Source of the DNA: Lichtheimia corymbifera B2541 | Lineage: Eukaryota; Mucoromycota; Mucoromycetes; Mucorales; Lichtheimiaceae | Assembly: GCA_000697475.1 (NCBI GenBank) | Contig: JNEU01000640.1 | Location: forward strand, 1 to 17,639 | Reading direction: 5' to 3' | Length of the DNA: 17,639 nt | Part shown: positions 1 to 9,326 of the stretch, piece by piece | Layout: each line of letters opens with the position of its first letter | How positions within the stretch are numbered: position 1 is the stretch's first letter | Program-made: the position numbers and the translations under genes | Notes under the pieces: generated by a model | The model's input: only the letters and a program-made list of their open reading frames with translations | The model's database searches: none | What the model was told of the DNA's origin: nothing

Positions 1-15
1 GTGTGTATGTGTATA

Positions 16-48
<33 letters not shown>
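1..48. repeat. GT dinucleotide microsatellite
   Basis: Imperfect GT run with short interruptions (TA, AA) up to about base 17, then an uninterrupted GT tract of roughly 31 bases. It begins at the window edge, so its true length is unknown. Confidence 0.9.
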
Positions 49-49
<1 letters not shown>

Positions 50-308
50 TAAAAACGTATAACGAACAAGTCTGTGAGATTGCTGTTTACTCTGAAAGTG
101 TATCTGAAAAAGAGACGTCTTCCTAACGATCTACCTCTGAGTACTATATCTAGGCGGATGCTAAAGAGTAAAGCTTTTCTACCAATAACAAGCTATAACG
201 TAAATGAGTAACGGGCTGAGTTGTGTATGATGATCCACGCTTGTGTATCATCTCTTATATGCTTATGTGCTTGTCTTTGTATATACAATAATAAGATGAA
301 TGATATAA
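49..308. other. Non-coding flank left of the LINE fragment
   Basis: AT-rich sequence with stops in all frames. An in-frame TAA at 306-308 closes the reading frame just upstream of the retrotransposon ORF. I see no reverse transcriptase motifs here, so this is probably the host DNA (or an older insertion) into which the 5'-truncated LINE landed. Confidence 0.5.
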
Positions 309-1238
309 ATACATGATGTGTACCTTAACCGACCTATATACACGACACTTGCCATTGCCCACACCACTGTCACCGATGTCAAGATACTAAACCGTGCTCA
401 AGAGCGTTGTATCAGAATGGCGTTCAATATTATGGATCCCGATGCACACACACCCACCATACAAGCCAAGGTTATGGCAGACTTGCCAGAGATGAAGTTA
501 CGTGCACGCATTCTTGAATTCAAGTTTGTTGTACGTGCTCATGAGCTGCCTCCGTCGACATTGCTGGCTTCAGTCGTTGACACATTGCTGAGGAGACACC
601 ACCCGTTTAACTTTTGGTTAAACCTGACAAGAAACGCGCTTTGGAAAGATTACCGGAACCTGCTTAAACGCGATCCCCAGTCACGAAATCCAATCTCCAC
701 CATCATCACGCGACACAGAGATAAGGAGCTATTGAAACGACGTGCCAGACACTCGATTGCACGCATGCGTGAGAAAAGGATGTGGGATCCAATCCTCTTT
801 CTTCCTGCAAGTACCTGGGATCGTCATCGACTGGTCAATTGGCGGATGCATTACCTCCCATCATATCCCCTCAAGGATTGTGCATGTGGTCACAGGAATG
901 CTTACCGTGATCATTTCTACAAGGATTGCCCCCTGTTGGAATCATCAATGCGTACTTTGACGGATAGTTGTCAATTCACTATTCCCGAAAATACGCATCC
1001 AATCGACTTCATTCTCAATCAGCTGCCAAGGCGTGCACGTGCCCTAAAGAAGAATCATTGGCGTACCACTTGGCCTGCTTTGCTCTTTGTCCTTCGGGAG
1101 ATTGATGCTGCCACCCATCCGGATGATAATTCTCAAGACCGTGAACCGGAACCACCACCTGACCAAGCATTGGATGACTTCATTGCTGCTCAAAACTCTG
1201 CCGCTGAGGCCCAACTTGCTCCTCCTTCCACTTCATAG
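309..1238 (+). CDS. LINE reverse transcriptase C-terminal region (partial)
   Basis: Open from just after a stop at 306-308 to TAG at 1236-1238, with no ATG near its 5' end, as expected for a fragment. About 309 residues. The start carries the segment that follows the RT palm/thumb in fungal LINEs (motif RAQERCIRMAF, residues about 30-40), then a stretch with the pattern ..DPILFLPAS..D..RLVNWRMHYLP, and a C-x-C-x8-H-x4-C zinc-knuckle-like motif (CACGHRNAYRDHFYKDCP, about residues 190-208) typical of the RT C-terminus. The tail ends in an acidic, Pro-rich stretch (DREPEPPPDQ). The catalytic RT motifs lie upstream of the truncation and are missing, so the fragment cannot act as a polymerase. The assignment rests on the zinc motif plus the overall layout recalled from Mucoromycota LINEs. 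Confidence 0.75.
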   Translation: MHDVYLNRPIYTTLAIAHTTVTDVKILNRAQERCIRMAFNIMDPDAHTPTIQAKVMADLPEMKLRARILEFKFVVRAHELPPSTLLASVVDTLLRRHHPFNFWLNLTRNALWKDYRNLLKRDPQSRNPISTIITRHRDKELLKRRARHSIARMREKRMWDPILFLPASTWDRHRLVNWRMHYLPSYPLKDCACGHRNAYRDHFYKDCPLLESSMRTLTDSCQFTIPENTHPIDFILNQLPRRARALKKNHWRTTWPALLFVLREIDAATHPDDNSQDREPEPPPDQALDDFIAAQNSAAEAQLAPPSTS

Positions 1239-1459
1239 CTTATCTTTTGTATCACACCTTCCTTTTGTATCACTTACCCCTTGTTGCCCCCCGTATAATT
1301 ATCTCCACACTCGCTCTCTCGGTTTTTTCCCCTATTTGGGTTTTCCCTAGAGTAGCTTCATTGTTTCTTTTGTACCACCCTACTTGCATCACACACACTC
1401 CCCGCTGTCATGTTGACCGGCAGATTGCCTAATGGATGCTGCCCTTTAGAGCCACTTTA
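1239..1459 (+). other. Presumed LINE 3' UTR
   Basis: Pyrimidine-rich, with repeated TTTTGTATCAC-like pieces (about 1245 and 1265) and C/T runs, placed between the RT stop codon and an AATAAA. Possibly the 3' recognition region of the element; inferred from position only. Confidence 0.4.
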
Positions 1460-1807
1460 AATAAATACTCTTTGAACTGGACCATAGAGGACTTGTTAGA
1501 CACTTATTTTGACACGGCGCGTGGTGATATATATACTGGTGGCCTGCCTGGTTTGGAAAATCGTTGTATGTTGATGAAAGAAGTACCATGGTGTAGGGGA
1601 GCAGCCAAGGATATCGATATTGAAGACGCCATCTTATTTGGGAGGATCGTTGTGGAGCAATTTGCAGTAGAAGTAATTTGGTGGATCATTGGTCGGAGTG
1701 AAGTGGCAGCCTGCAGCCCACAAGCGGCTCCCCTCCTCTTTATTATACATGGCCAATGTTTTTGCATGAATGTGAAACCTTTTCTGTGGCTGATCCCTTG
1801 CCAGTAA
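1436..1807 (+). CDS. Unassigned 123-residue ORF
   Basis: ATG-started ORF ending in TAA. The middle reads like protein, with acidic and hydrophobic alternation (around DIDIEDAILFGR, then EVIWWIIGRSE). It overlaps the presumed 3' end of the LINE, and an 87-codon antisense ORF covers 1504-1767. I recognise no domain and see no intron signals or promoter. It may be a chance ORF or a remnant of the gene the LINE inserted into. Confidence 0.15.
   Translation: MLPFRATLNKYSLNWTIEDLLDTYFDTARGDIYTGGLPGLENRCMLMKEVPWCRGAAKDIDIEDAILFGRIVVEQFAVEVIWWIIGRSEVAACSPQAAPLLFIIHGQCFCMNVKPFLWLIPCQ
1460..1465 (+). terminator. AATAAA poly(A) signal after LINE ORF
   Basis: Perfect AATAAA about 220 nt downstream of the RT stop codon. 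It is a plausible 3' end for the element, but no poly(A) or short-repeat tail follows. Confidence 0.35.
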
Positions 1808-2139
1808 AAGGGACATCAAAATAAACTTTTTAGAATCATCTCTAATTTTGTGGTTGCCTGGTATCAGAACGACGTGGTCAGAACGGTACAGGAACGCAAT
1901 ATTATATCTTTATTTGTCAACATCTGTCAAAGGACTACTGAGCTATAAGAATCCCCCTTTCCTCACTTTACATTGTTATTTCACCACATCTGGCACATCA
2001 CACGTATCAATTTTAACCGCTCGGTCCGCGCATGATAAACCAATGCAATACCATTTCGGCGGTGGCTTGTAATATAAGAATTTTAGTATGAAGATAGTAC
2101 GAGGGTGTAGCGGAAGTGGCTTTCACACCACTGAGATGA
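1808..2139. other. Unassigned spacer
   Basis: No supported gene. A 74-codon ORF (1848-2072, plus strand) has no recognisable domain. The stretch leads directly into the minisatellite. Confidence 0.4.
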
Positions 2140-2816
2140 TATTTTGACTTGAGCCAGATAATGCTGTGGCTGGAGCTAAATAATGATTTGACTTGACCTA
2201 GATAATGCTTTGACTTGACCCAGAAAGTAGTCTGACTTGATCTAGATAATGCTTTGACTTGGCCTAAATAATAGTTTGACTTGACTGAGATATAGTCTAA
2301 CTTGACCGAGATAATGCTTTGACTTGACCGAGATAGTATTTTTACTTGTCTTAGATAATAGTTTTACTTGACCTAGGTAATGAATTGACTTGACCTAGAT
2401 AATGCTTAAACTTGACCTAGCTAGTGCTTTGACTTGACCTAGATAATGCTTAGACTTGACCTAGCTAGTGCTTTGACTTGACCTAGATAATGCTTTGACT
2501 TAGCCTAGATAGTGCTTTGACTTGACCGAGATAGTACTTTTATTTGTCTTAGATAATAATTTGACGACCTAGATAATGCTTAGACTTGACCTAGCTAGTG
2601 TCTTGACTTGACCTAAATAATGCTTAGACTTGACCTAGCTAGTGTCTTGACTTGACCTAAATAATGCTTTGACTTGAGCCTGATAATAGTTTGACTTGGC
2701 CGAGGCAGTGGTTTGACTTGAGCCAGATAACCGTTTGACTTGACCTAGATAACGGTTTGACTGGACCTAGATAATACTTTGACTTGACCTAGATAATGCT
2801 TTGACATGACCTAATG
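2140..2816. repeat. 22-bp minisatellite, about 31 copies
   Basis: Head-to-tail array with a 22-nt period; the most conserved core is GACTTGACCTAGATAATG followed by about four variable bases (often CTTT). Copies differ by point changes and rare indels (for example a shortened unit near 2563-2570). Nested order is visible: 44-bp dimers repeat at 2405-2448/2449-2492 and at 2579-2622/2623-2666. A variant block beginning GACTTGACCGAGATAGTA recurs at 2321 and 2519, exactly 198 bp (nine units) apart. Because 22 is not a multiple of three and the unit contains TGA and TAG/TAA, it is not coding in any frame. Confidence 0.95.
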
Positions 2817-2888
2817 TAATTTCACCGCTTTATTGAGCAAGTGCAGCTAGAAAATTTGATACAATAAAAGTCTAATCTATAAGTCTAA
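2817..2888. other. Junction between minisatellite and DIRS relic
   Basis: AT-rich linker with an AATAAA-like string (ACAATAAAAG, about 2862). Nothing else seen. Confidence 0.3.
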
Positions 2889-3560
2889 ATGTTCTTTGAT
2901 CTTTTTCTTTGCTCACTGGTCAAAACCGCACAATGGATCAACCCTCTCACAATTTACTACCTCCCAATCCTATATCTAAAGATGGCTCTCAATATGCATC
3001 TCCTTCTACATTGGATATACAAGAGATGGCTCATCACTCGTTTAACTCAACCAATCCTCAAGTGGGCAAGATCTCAAGGCATAAGGGTCTCGGCTTACCT
3101 GGACAATTGGCTGCTCATGGCACATACGGTGGAAGAAGCTCGAGATCACACCAATCAAATGATCTCACTTTTTAACATTTGGGCTGGTTGTGAACTTCAA
3201 AAAGTCTCACAACCTCGTACTGCCAAATGGTCCAAAGAGGCAAAGCAATCCTTCAACATCCAAACAATCGTAAAACAATTTGAGGAGGTCACGTTGGGGA
3301 TAATATCACAAGAGCACCGATAAGAGAATGCAGCTTGAAGATCACCACATGCACATCATCCCAGATTTGGCCGACACAATGAAGCATCCGAATGTCCCTT
3401 CAAAGATAGCACTATGCAATGCACCTTCGATGAGTACTCCAAGTAGCCATTTATGCCATACGACTACTTACAGGAGATGATCGCAAACAGATGGCTTTTG
3501 TAGAAGCGACGAACGCAAATGGAAATTGCAGTAAACCGAGGTGGATATGCAGAGAGCATT
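2889..3560 (+). pseudogene. DIRS-like retrotransposon reverse transcriptase relic
   Basis: The first frame holds RLTQPILKWARSQGIRVSAY, then LDNWLLMAHT (YLDNWLL at about 3096-3116), matching the catalytic region of DIRS-type reverse transcriptases, whose motif is normally YLDD; the second Asp is Asn here (AAT, 3105-3107). Downstream, the expected LGWL..NFKKS..L.LP block is present but split over three frames: after LFN, the bases shift for LGWL, then shift again for NFKKSHNLVLP (about 3174-3225). The frame then dissolves into stops up to about 3560, where isolated pieces resemble the region after the RT. No RNase H motif, tyrosine recombinase or terminal repeats were recognised. The Asp loss and frameshifts mean it is inactive. 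Confidence 0.7.
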
Positions 3561-4302
3561 CTAAAATGATATTTCAGTATCCTGATCAAAATCTAGTATA
3601 AGCTTGTGCATACCATGTCTTGCATACATGCAAATAGAAAATGGCGCCAATGGATGGAGAGATCATGTGATATGCAATTGTCCAAGGGTAGTTGGTGATA
3701 ACTGGTCGAGCTGATTGCAGTCGCAACCTTGAGGCCTTGATCCAAGAGGTGTATGGGGCGTTTCCTTTGATGTCGACATGGAAGATCAATGTACCCTGCT
3801 GCATAATATGCCAGTGATGCTTAGCCTTGTATTGCACACGTTGTCATGGTGAAGTTCAGCTTGCCGATCCACGCATTGCAACAACTCGATTGACGATTGG
3901 GTAATGGTACTGTCCTAATTCATGTGTTTGACAGAGACAATGTGCTCATTGTGTAGTTGCTGGGACCAGTTAGTCATGTCTTTGCTGAAAGGTGTGGAAG
4001 AAAAAAGAAATTCGTTCGATCATGCAGACGGACTATTAGACACCGCTTCCCACATACAAGTAGCCTAGCAACCCACGTGATGGATATGAATAAAGTCCTT
4101 TTGTATACATAATCAGTAAAGTGGACCTCCTTTCCTTGTGTGCTTATCTCACCTGGATCAATTATTACCAAAAGCATTTCATTCATTCGGATGTGTGTAG
4201 CATCGATACCCAATTTTCACGGCATCCTTTATATGCCATCCACCTCGTCCACCCATCCATCTTCATATGCATCTGTAAACCGCTCCCACCATACAATAAG
4301 AC
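3561..4302. other. Unassigned stretch with broken open frames on the minus strand
   Basis: No gene supported. On the minus strand one frame stays protein-like from about 4360 to 3974 but is interrupted by TAA and TGA (near 4240 and 4230), including DMSLIVWWERFTDAYEDGW and IDPGEISTQGKEVHFTDYVY. This may be the decayed continuation of the candidate at 4303-4864, or chance. Plus-strand ORFs here are CATC-rich, low-complexity readings. Confidence 0.3.
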
Positions 4303-4864
4303 TCATATCCCTATATCGCCCAATATTATCATCCATTGTTTCAATAAAGTGTTGTATATGGGATCATCAGCTTCTGAAGGGGGATGAATATCACTAGAGG
4401 CGTGCCCTAAATTGGATCCAACGTCGATCGGATTCTACCACCGGTACTGTGTAGCACCCTACACGGGACGTCCTTGGCATGCAGTCATGAATGAAAACAC
4501 AGAGTATATGTAGCCTAGTGGAAGATGATCCGTTATCATCCGCTACCAATATAGACCACCCATGTAGCTTACCTTGTATGTCATCCATATTCCCCATATG
4601 CAATCATACATGTCCTCCTCTGGTGCCAGTGTTGTGTATATGATCCGAGAATCAAGCGTCAAATTATGGGCTGCTTGAAAGGATGAAAAGGGCGACTGGT
4701 GATCCATCTTGTGCCTTGGTGATATGAATAAGCGACCCTACTTTGTCAATAACCTTGTGCACTATCGTGCGTCTTCTCCATCCGTCACTTACCTTTGATA
4801 ATATCCCATCCACTGCACATAGTTTGATTCCATCATCCACCATAGCCCTCGGTCCATCATTCAT
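4303..4864 (-). CDS. Candidate spliced gene, function unknown
   Basis: Model on the minus strand: exon 1 4864-4793 (24 codons from ATG), 55-nt intron 4792-4738 (GTAAGT donor, TTGAC branch-like site, TAG acceptor), exon 2 4737-4573 (55 codons), then a GTAAGC donor at 4572. Both splices fall cleanly between codons. Exon 2 reads RHKMDHQSPFSSFQAAH, then LDSRIIYTTLAPEEDMYDC and ending WGIWMTYK. The third exon is uncertain: an acceptor at 4435-4437 keeps frame to a TGA at 4303-4305 (122 residues in all), whereas the nearest TAG acceptor at 4515 gives an early stop (88 residues). I recognise no family. The intron length matches the 56-nt intron of the F-box gene, which is the main support. It could be a pseudogene or part of a larger broken gene. 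Confidence 0.3.
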
Positions 4865-5447
4865 GCCTTGTGGAAGTTGTCCGTATCCTTATCAACAGCA
4901 TCGAGATAAAAACCAACACCACGTTGCTGTGGTTGGTTTCTAAAAGCACTCGTATACATAAGGCTGGCCCGTGGTCGGTGGCTGCAGTAGCACCTGTAAT
5001 CTTCCGATAGCGTGATTCATGATAAACATGTACTTGGAGAGTGCTGAGACGAGAGCAATACCACTGTGCCGCGTCAAACGGCGTTATCCGAACGTGCCAA
5101 TGTAACCATGAGGTTTAGCTTGAATACCTATGACAGAGCAACGATCCCATTGCGGTGCACAGAATTGCCATTGAGGAGTGGACGAATGCATCGTTGTTGG
5201 TGGTTGCTCATGGAGTCGGTTGTTCAGTGATGCAAGCGTGTGGAGTAAAAGTGGACAAGCCAAAGGAGCAGGTTTATGCCGCTGGGAAGAAGAAAAAAGG
5301 CCATTGACAAGTAAAAATTTCCGTGTACACAAAAATGCATCATCCCCTTTGCCCCCATTACCCCTTTCTAGTCGCAGGTGTAAATAAAAGTGATGATCAA
5401 TAAACTTGAGCCCCATATTATTATAGCGTGATCTAAAACACAGAGCT
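4865..5447. other. Unassigned region downstream of the F-box gene
   Basis: Holds a 110-codon minus-strand ORF (5416-5084) without a recognised domain and several partly open minus-strand frames with possible splice signals (for example GTATTC at about 5128 with a TTTGAC branch-like site). No coherent gene model emerged. A motif close to CGGAAATTTTTACTTGTC (minus strand, about 5318) resembles one near 8550. Confidence 0.3.
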
Positions 5448-5453
5448 TTTATT
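5448..5453 (-). terminator. AATAAA poly(A) signal of the F-box/LRR gene
   Basis: Perfect AATAAA on the minus strand about 65 nt downstream of the TAA stop of the TPR/F-box/LRR gene. A second AATAAA (5514-5519) overlaps the last base of that stop codon; the distal one gives a more usual 3' UTR length. Confidence 0.5.
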
Positions 5454-5518
5454 TGCTATGTTTACAGCATTTGGTATATAACAATCATGCATAATGCTTT
5501 TGATTATCAGACTTTTAT

Positions 5519-7680
5519 TTATCTGCGATGGGGCTTATATTGAACGTTAGGTATTTTCATTTGAATACATTTAACTACTTCACTATCCACTGGACGACAA
5601 AGTCTAAGGGTTTTTAACTGAAGACATGCACTCAAGCAGCGAAAAGCAGTATCTGAAGGGCCCTTAGCGCATGTATCAATATCGAGATGCTGGAGGCGTT
5701 TTAAACGAGGCAGTTGATAAATTACGGAATCGGAAATATCATCAACCTTGAGCTTGAGTCCCTCCAATGTCTCGGCCAAATTACTAAGGAACTGGATATG
5801 ATGATCACCCAAAGAAGCTCCAAAGTGTGCTATCGACAACGTTTTGAGATCCTTAAACCGTGAAATGGATTCCAGTAACGCCACGTTGATATAATCCGGG
5901 ACAATTTTCAATGTTTTGAGCCTCGACTGCGATGCAAGCTCTTCAAAGGCCTGCCGTAACATATCTTCTCTATCAGAAAGCACGCTCTGGGACACACCGC
6001 CAAAGTCAAGGTTCCGGATTTCCATTGTATGCAGATGGTGGAGATGTTTCAAAGAAAAGTGTACCACGTTCTTGTCTATAGCAGCACCGAACACAAGCAA
6101 AGTCTCCACGTTTGGAGAATGGCAAAGAATATTCTCAAAGAACCGGCAGAAAAAATGTGAATATGGCTCCTGTGCCTTCTCTAGCTTGGGATCCCTTATA
6201 GCAAGAGTGACATGCCTAAGTCGGGTAAATGCAGCGTGTTCAATTTTGTCCCAAGAGGGTGGTGGATCGACGGCTCTGATTTCATGTGGTACGTCAATCA
6301 CAAGGTCTTCAAGCGTTGTACAATGTCGTATCACAATATCGATAATATCATCCATGGCAACCCGCGTATGATTGGCATTGATGTACAAGGAACGTAATCC
6401 GCTTGCTGGTGATGGTGGTGATGGTGGGTGTTTCTTTTTAAGAAGCATTCTGTTGAATTCAAGATGCTGCAGCCTAGGACAATATTCGTGCATCCATGAT
6501 AGTACTTTGCAATCCTGTACGCCCCGAATCCTGAGACGTTGTAGAGAAGGAAATGACCGGAGAATCCTTTCGACTTCATTGTTGTCAAGTCTCTTTTGAG
6601 TATCCAGTTCGAGTTGCCTCAATGTCGGGTAGGTTGGCGGTTGGTCGTCATTACCACCACGATCCAGTACCACTTTGTCGATCTTCAATGATGTCAGGTT
6701 TGTGCAAGCGTCAAGTATCTCTGCCAGTGCCATTGATGAATCCATATCCTCCATCCATAACGTTACATTCACAATCTCCAAATGTCTCAGCGTGCTGTTC
6801 AACTTTTGTAATACGCAATAGGGTCTTTCTAAATCATCGTAAGATGAATCCAAGCCTACATATAGCATTAGTCACTGACGCGTTTCTCTCATCCATGTTT
6901 GATTAGCTTACTTGAAATGCTCAGGCTTTTGATTGAAGTAAAACGCCCACGGTCGAGAAATGCATAAAATGGCTCGTCATTGGTGCGTATCGCAAGTGAT
7001 CTGACATGCTGGGAAAACCGAATCGTTTGATCGTGTCCTTTTGATAGTATTTTTCTCAGACCCGAGTTGGACCATGCATCAATGCCATAGGAAAGTGTGC
7101 TTGATTGCAAAAGACGATCACGCCATGCCATTGATACATCCAAACATGCATGATAACCCTGGTCTCCTCCAATCAGCATGGGAGCAATGCGTAATACAAT
7201 ATCCATTGGGAGCTTGTTGATCAGGTCAATCTTCTTTTCCAGTTGCCGAGTCGATTCCTTGATAGCATTATCGATCTCATAACGTAAGGCGTCATCATCA
7301 TCGGCTGCTTCTGCTGTGTGCTTGTACATCTCCAATGCATTTGAATGATAACCGAGTTGTGCATAGGTTACTCCTTGACGATAATATCCACGAGGTGATA
7401 ATGGTGCGAGTTGCTGCATATGGCGTGCATCCTCTAAAGCGTTCTCAAACTTGCCACATGCGCTCCAGGATCGTGCTCGAATGTCCAACTTGGACAGCTG
7501 AAAGTCCACAATGTCCAATGCGAGAGTCGATTGTCGAATAACATGCTGGTGATGACCTTGTTGAAAGGCGATGTCAAGCTCGTTTACAAGTGGGTTGGTC
7601 ATAGACTGAGAAAGAGCGCAAGCAATTTTCATCCAGCCATGTAAGGTGAAAGGTGACACAGCCGGTGCCTGGTGTTGCAT
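5519..7680 (-). CDS. TPR/F-box/LRR protein (SCF-type ubiquitin ligase receptor)
   Basis: Two exons, 7680-6912 and 6855-5519, giving 701 residues. The 56-nt intron (6911-6856) has GTAAGC, an ACTAATG branch site and TAG; splicing splits one Ser codon (a|gc) and keeps frame. Residues about 31-140 form TPR-like helices (ALDIVDFQLSKLDIRARSW..., NALEDARHMQQLAPLSPRGY). Residues about 152-192 are an F-box (INKLPMDIVLRIAPML, then CLDVSMAWRDRLLQ), the Skp1-binding motif. From about residue 279 there are around 15 leucine-rich repeats (LRHLEI, LTSLKI, LRQLEL, LQRLRI, LQHLEF, LRSLYI, LEDLVI, LKTLKI, LKTLSI, LEGLKL, LQHLDI, LKTLRL among them). The same order, TPR then F-box then LRR, occurs in yeast Dia2 and fission-yeast Pof3; orthology is not claimed, since such genes are greatly multiplied in Mucorales. 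The product should recruit substrates to an SCF E3 ligase. The ATG at 7680 has a purine at -3; Met27 (7602) aligns better with the start of the neighbouring paralogue and is an alternative start. Confidence 0.88.
6856..6911 (-). other. Spliceosomal intron of the F-box/LRR gene
   Basis: 56 nt on the minus strand, phase 1: donor GTAAGC, branch GACTAATGC about 18 nt from the 3' end, acceptor TATGTAG. Without splicing, the first exon would run into TGA within seven codons, so the LRR half depends on removal of this intron. It lies between the F-box and the leucine-rich repeats. Confidence 0.85.
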
Positions 7681-8936
7681 AGCACATTAACCACCATCCA
7701 TGGCGACTGTGTCTTTGGAAACCACTGTTGTCTATTGGAACCAACCAATCACTCCTGCATAGTGCTTGTTTTAGAATCTCGATTTTCCCAATTAGGTGCC
7801 TTCATATCATCCCAATCGAACCATGTAGGATTCCCCATTACTCTTATCCAATAAATCATTTATTGCTATATCGTATTCCCTTCAATTGTATAAGCAATAG
7901 AAGAAATGTGCCTATATCCTTCATAAAAGTCGCCCAGCATAAACGTCTTGATCCATGTCATCCATCAATGATCCTAAATCATCATCATCACAATCAGTTA
8001 CCTTATTCCTTATCCTCTTCGCTTTCATCCATTCTTATACCTTCGATCCACAATGTGATTGCGAGGCTCCTTAGCGTGTGGGTAGGTACTTTCTTCATGG
8101 CAAGCATGCCTGCCATCATCAACACCATCAGCCATTGGCAGTAGATCCATCAAAAAATGCAGCCAGTCATGGATAAATCGTGCATGCATGTCCAATGTTG
8201 TAAAAAGATCCTTAGAGAACACCATGGCCGATAGTGGTTGTTATAGCTTCTTCTATTCCTCGATAGGATATAGTGGGTAGCTCAAAGTTTTTGTGTCAGC
8301 AGCAGAACAAGAGCCGGTAACAGTAAGCTGCCGATGACTGCAGGCGACAAGGAGAGAAATGGAGGTTGGTCATTGAATGAGTTGCTGTTGTGGTGCATGC
8401 TTCATAAGCGTTAACTGAAAAAGTGGTTGTAGTGGTGTTTACGGGTGTTGGTAAGGAAACGAGAGTAACCAGGGAGATGAGAGTCGAGTGGAGAAAGGTG
8501 CTGCATAATTCCAGCAGTGCTGATCGGATAAACAAGGAGAAATTTTCCGTTACACAAGCAAGCACGCCTGATGCATCCATCCATGCATCCACCAACCACA
8601 TGCATAAAGGGTAAACCAGCTTGGGATTCATCAAGGTAAAAAGCAATGCACGGATGAAAAGTGATAAGCATTTGTAGCAAATGTCTTCAGAAGCCATGGT
8701 CGTTTATGCGGTCATCACCCATTTATCGAATATAGTTTAAAGATCGGCATGGTGCATGGATAGCATGTCATGTAGCACAATCCTCATATGATATCATTTT
8801 TATAACACTCCAAGGTAAGCAAATACGAGCACCTTTCGTTACTCCATAATAAAAAGCTTATAGATATCATTTATTATCGATGCTGTAATAGGGATCAATC
8901 AGACAAGCAACAGTGGATAACAAATAAATGGTCAGG
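7681..8936. other. 1.3-kb spacer between the two divergent F-box genes
   Basis: Shared upstream region of the intact minus-strand gene and the plus-strand pseudogene. It contains CATC/CATGCATC low-complexity pieces (about 7980-8040 and 8570-8600) and minus-strand ORFs of 133 codons (8697-8296) and 66 codons (8225-8025) that I cannot assign. A weak spliced alternative exists at 8128-7921 (minus), with a GTATAA donor at 8040, a CTGAT branch-like site and TTTAG at 7974. None is convincing. Confidence 0.4.
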
Positions 8937-8991
8937 CACACACACACAGACCCCGCACTACTCTTTTCTCTCTACAACGATCGTGGTCAAC
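8937..8991 (+). promoter_or_regulatory. CA repeat and pyrimidine-rich leader before the F-box pseudogene
   Basis: A short CA run (about 8938-8949) and a CT-rich tract (CTCTTTTCTCTCT, about 8961-8973) lie immediately upstream of the ATG at 8992. Pyrimidine-rich leaders near the start site are common in fungal genes. The role is inferred from position only. Confidence 0.25.
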
Positions 8992-9294
8992 ATGCAACAA
9001 CTCGAATGGGATAATCTACTCTCAACAATGACGGCAGCCATGCATCTTCAGAGACACGATCAAGTTGTCCACACATCGCAACTCGCTGTTGACGATCTCA
9101 AACACCAGCTTGCCCAACTTTTATACGCACGCTCAAACTCGCTTATCGCACTCAACCAACTGGACACAGCCCTTGAAGAAGCTCACTTGGATCCTGCATC
9201 ACCTATTGATACCCACTGCGAATGCTTCTTTGATGGGCTATATCGAGGATTCCAAAGACACTATCCAAGTCTATTTGCATGCGCTTGAAGATCG

Positions 9295-9326
<32 letters not shown>

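Larger units (their letters stand above)
309..1466 (+). mobile_element. 5'-truncated non-LTR (LINE) retrotransposon, 3' part
   Basis: Contains the C-terminal third of a LINE reverse transcriptase ORF (309-1238), then a pyrimidine-rich presumed 3' UTR and an AATAAA at 1460-1465. The RT catalytic core and any upstream endonuclease are absent. Truncation at the 5' end is the usual outcome of incomplete target-primed reverse transcription. No target-site duplication could be defined by eye, and the exact 3' boundary is inferred from the poly(A) signal only. Confidence 0.7.

Noticed and set aside
1504..1819. Minus-strand ORFs antisense to 1436-1807
   Set aside because: No domain or splice signals favour them over the plus-strand frame. 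All are weak, so only one is listed.
2140..2816. Regular short repeats that could suggest a CRISPR array
   Set aside because: Units are directly adjacent with no unique spacers, the period is 22 bp throughout, and the context is a eukaryotic genome. It is a minisatellite.
4664..4864. 66-codon minus-strand ORF with a passing resemblance to a methyl-CpG-binding domain start (GWRRRTIVHKV)
   Set aside because: That part lies inside the 55-nt intron 4792-4738 of the better-supported spliced model, and the rest of the domain is missing.
5916..6371. 151-codon plus-strand ORF
   Set aside because: Exactly antisense to the LRR exon of the F-box gene, which has clear repeats and splicing. It is a shadow frame, as are the plus-strand ORFs at 6553-6906 and 7335-7541.
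7921..8128. Possible 46-residue spliced minus-strand gene
   Set aside because: The frame joins across 8040-7974, but the donor GTATAA is weak and the product is too short to judge without transcripts.
8296..8697. 133-codon minus-strand ORF between the F-box genes
   Set aside because: No recognisable domain, no splice signals, a Thr run from a simple repeat, and an equally open overlapping minus-strand frame (8411-8680).
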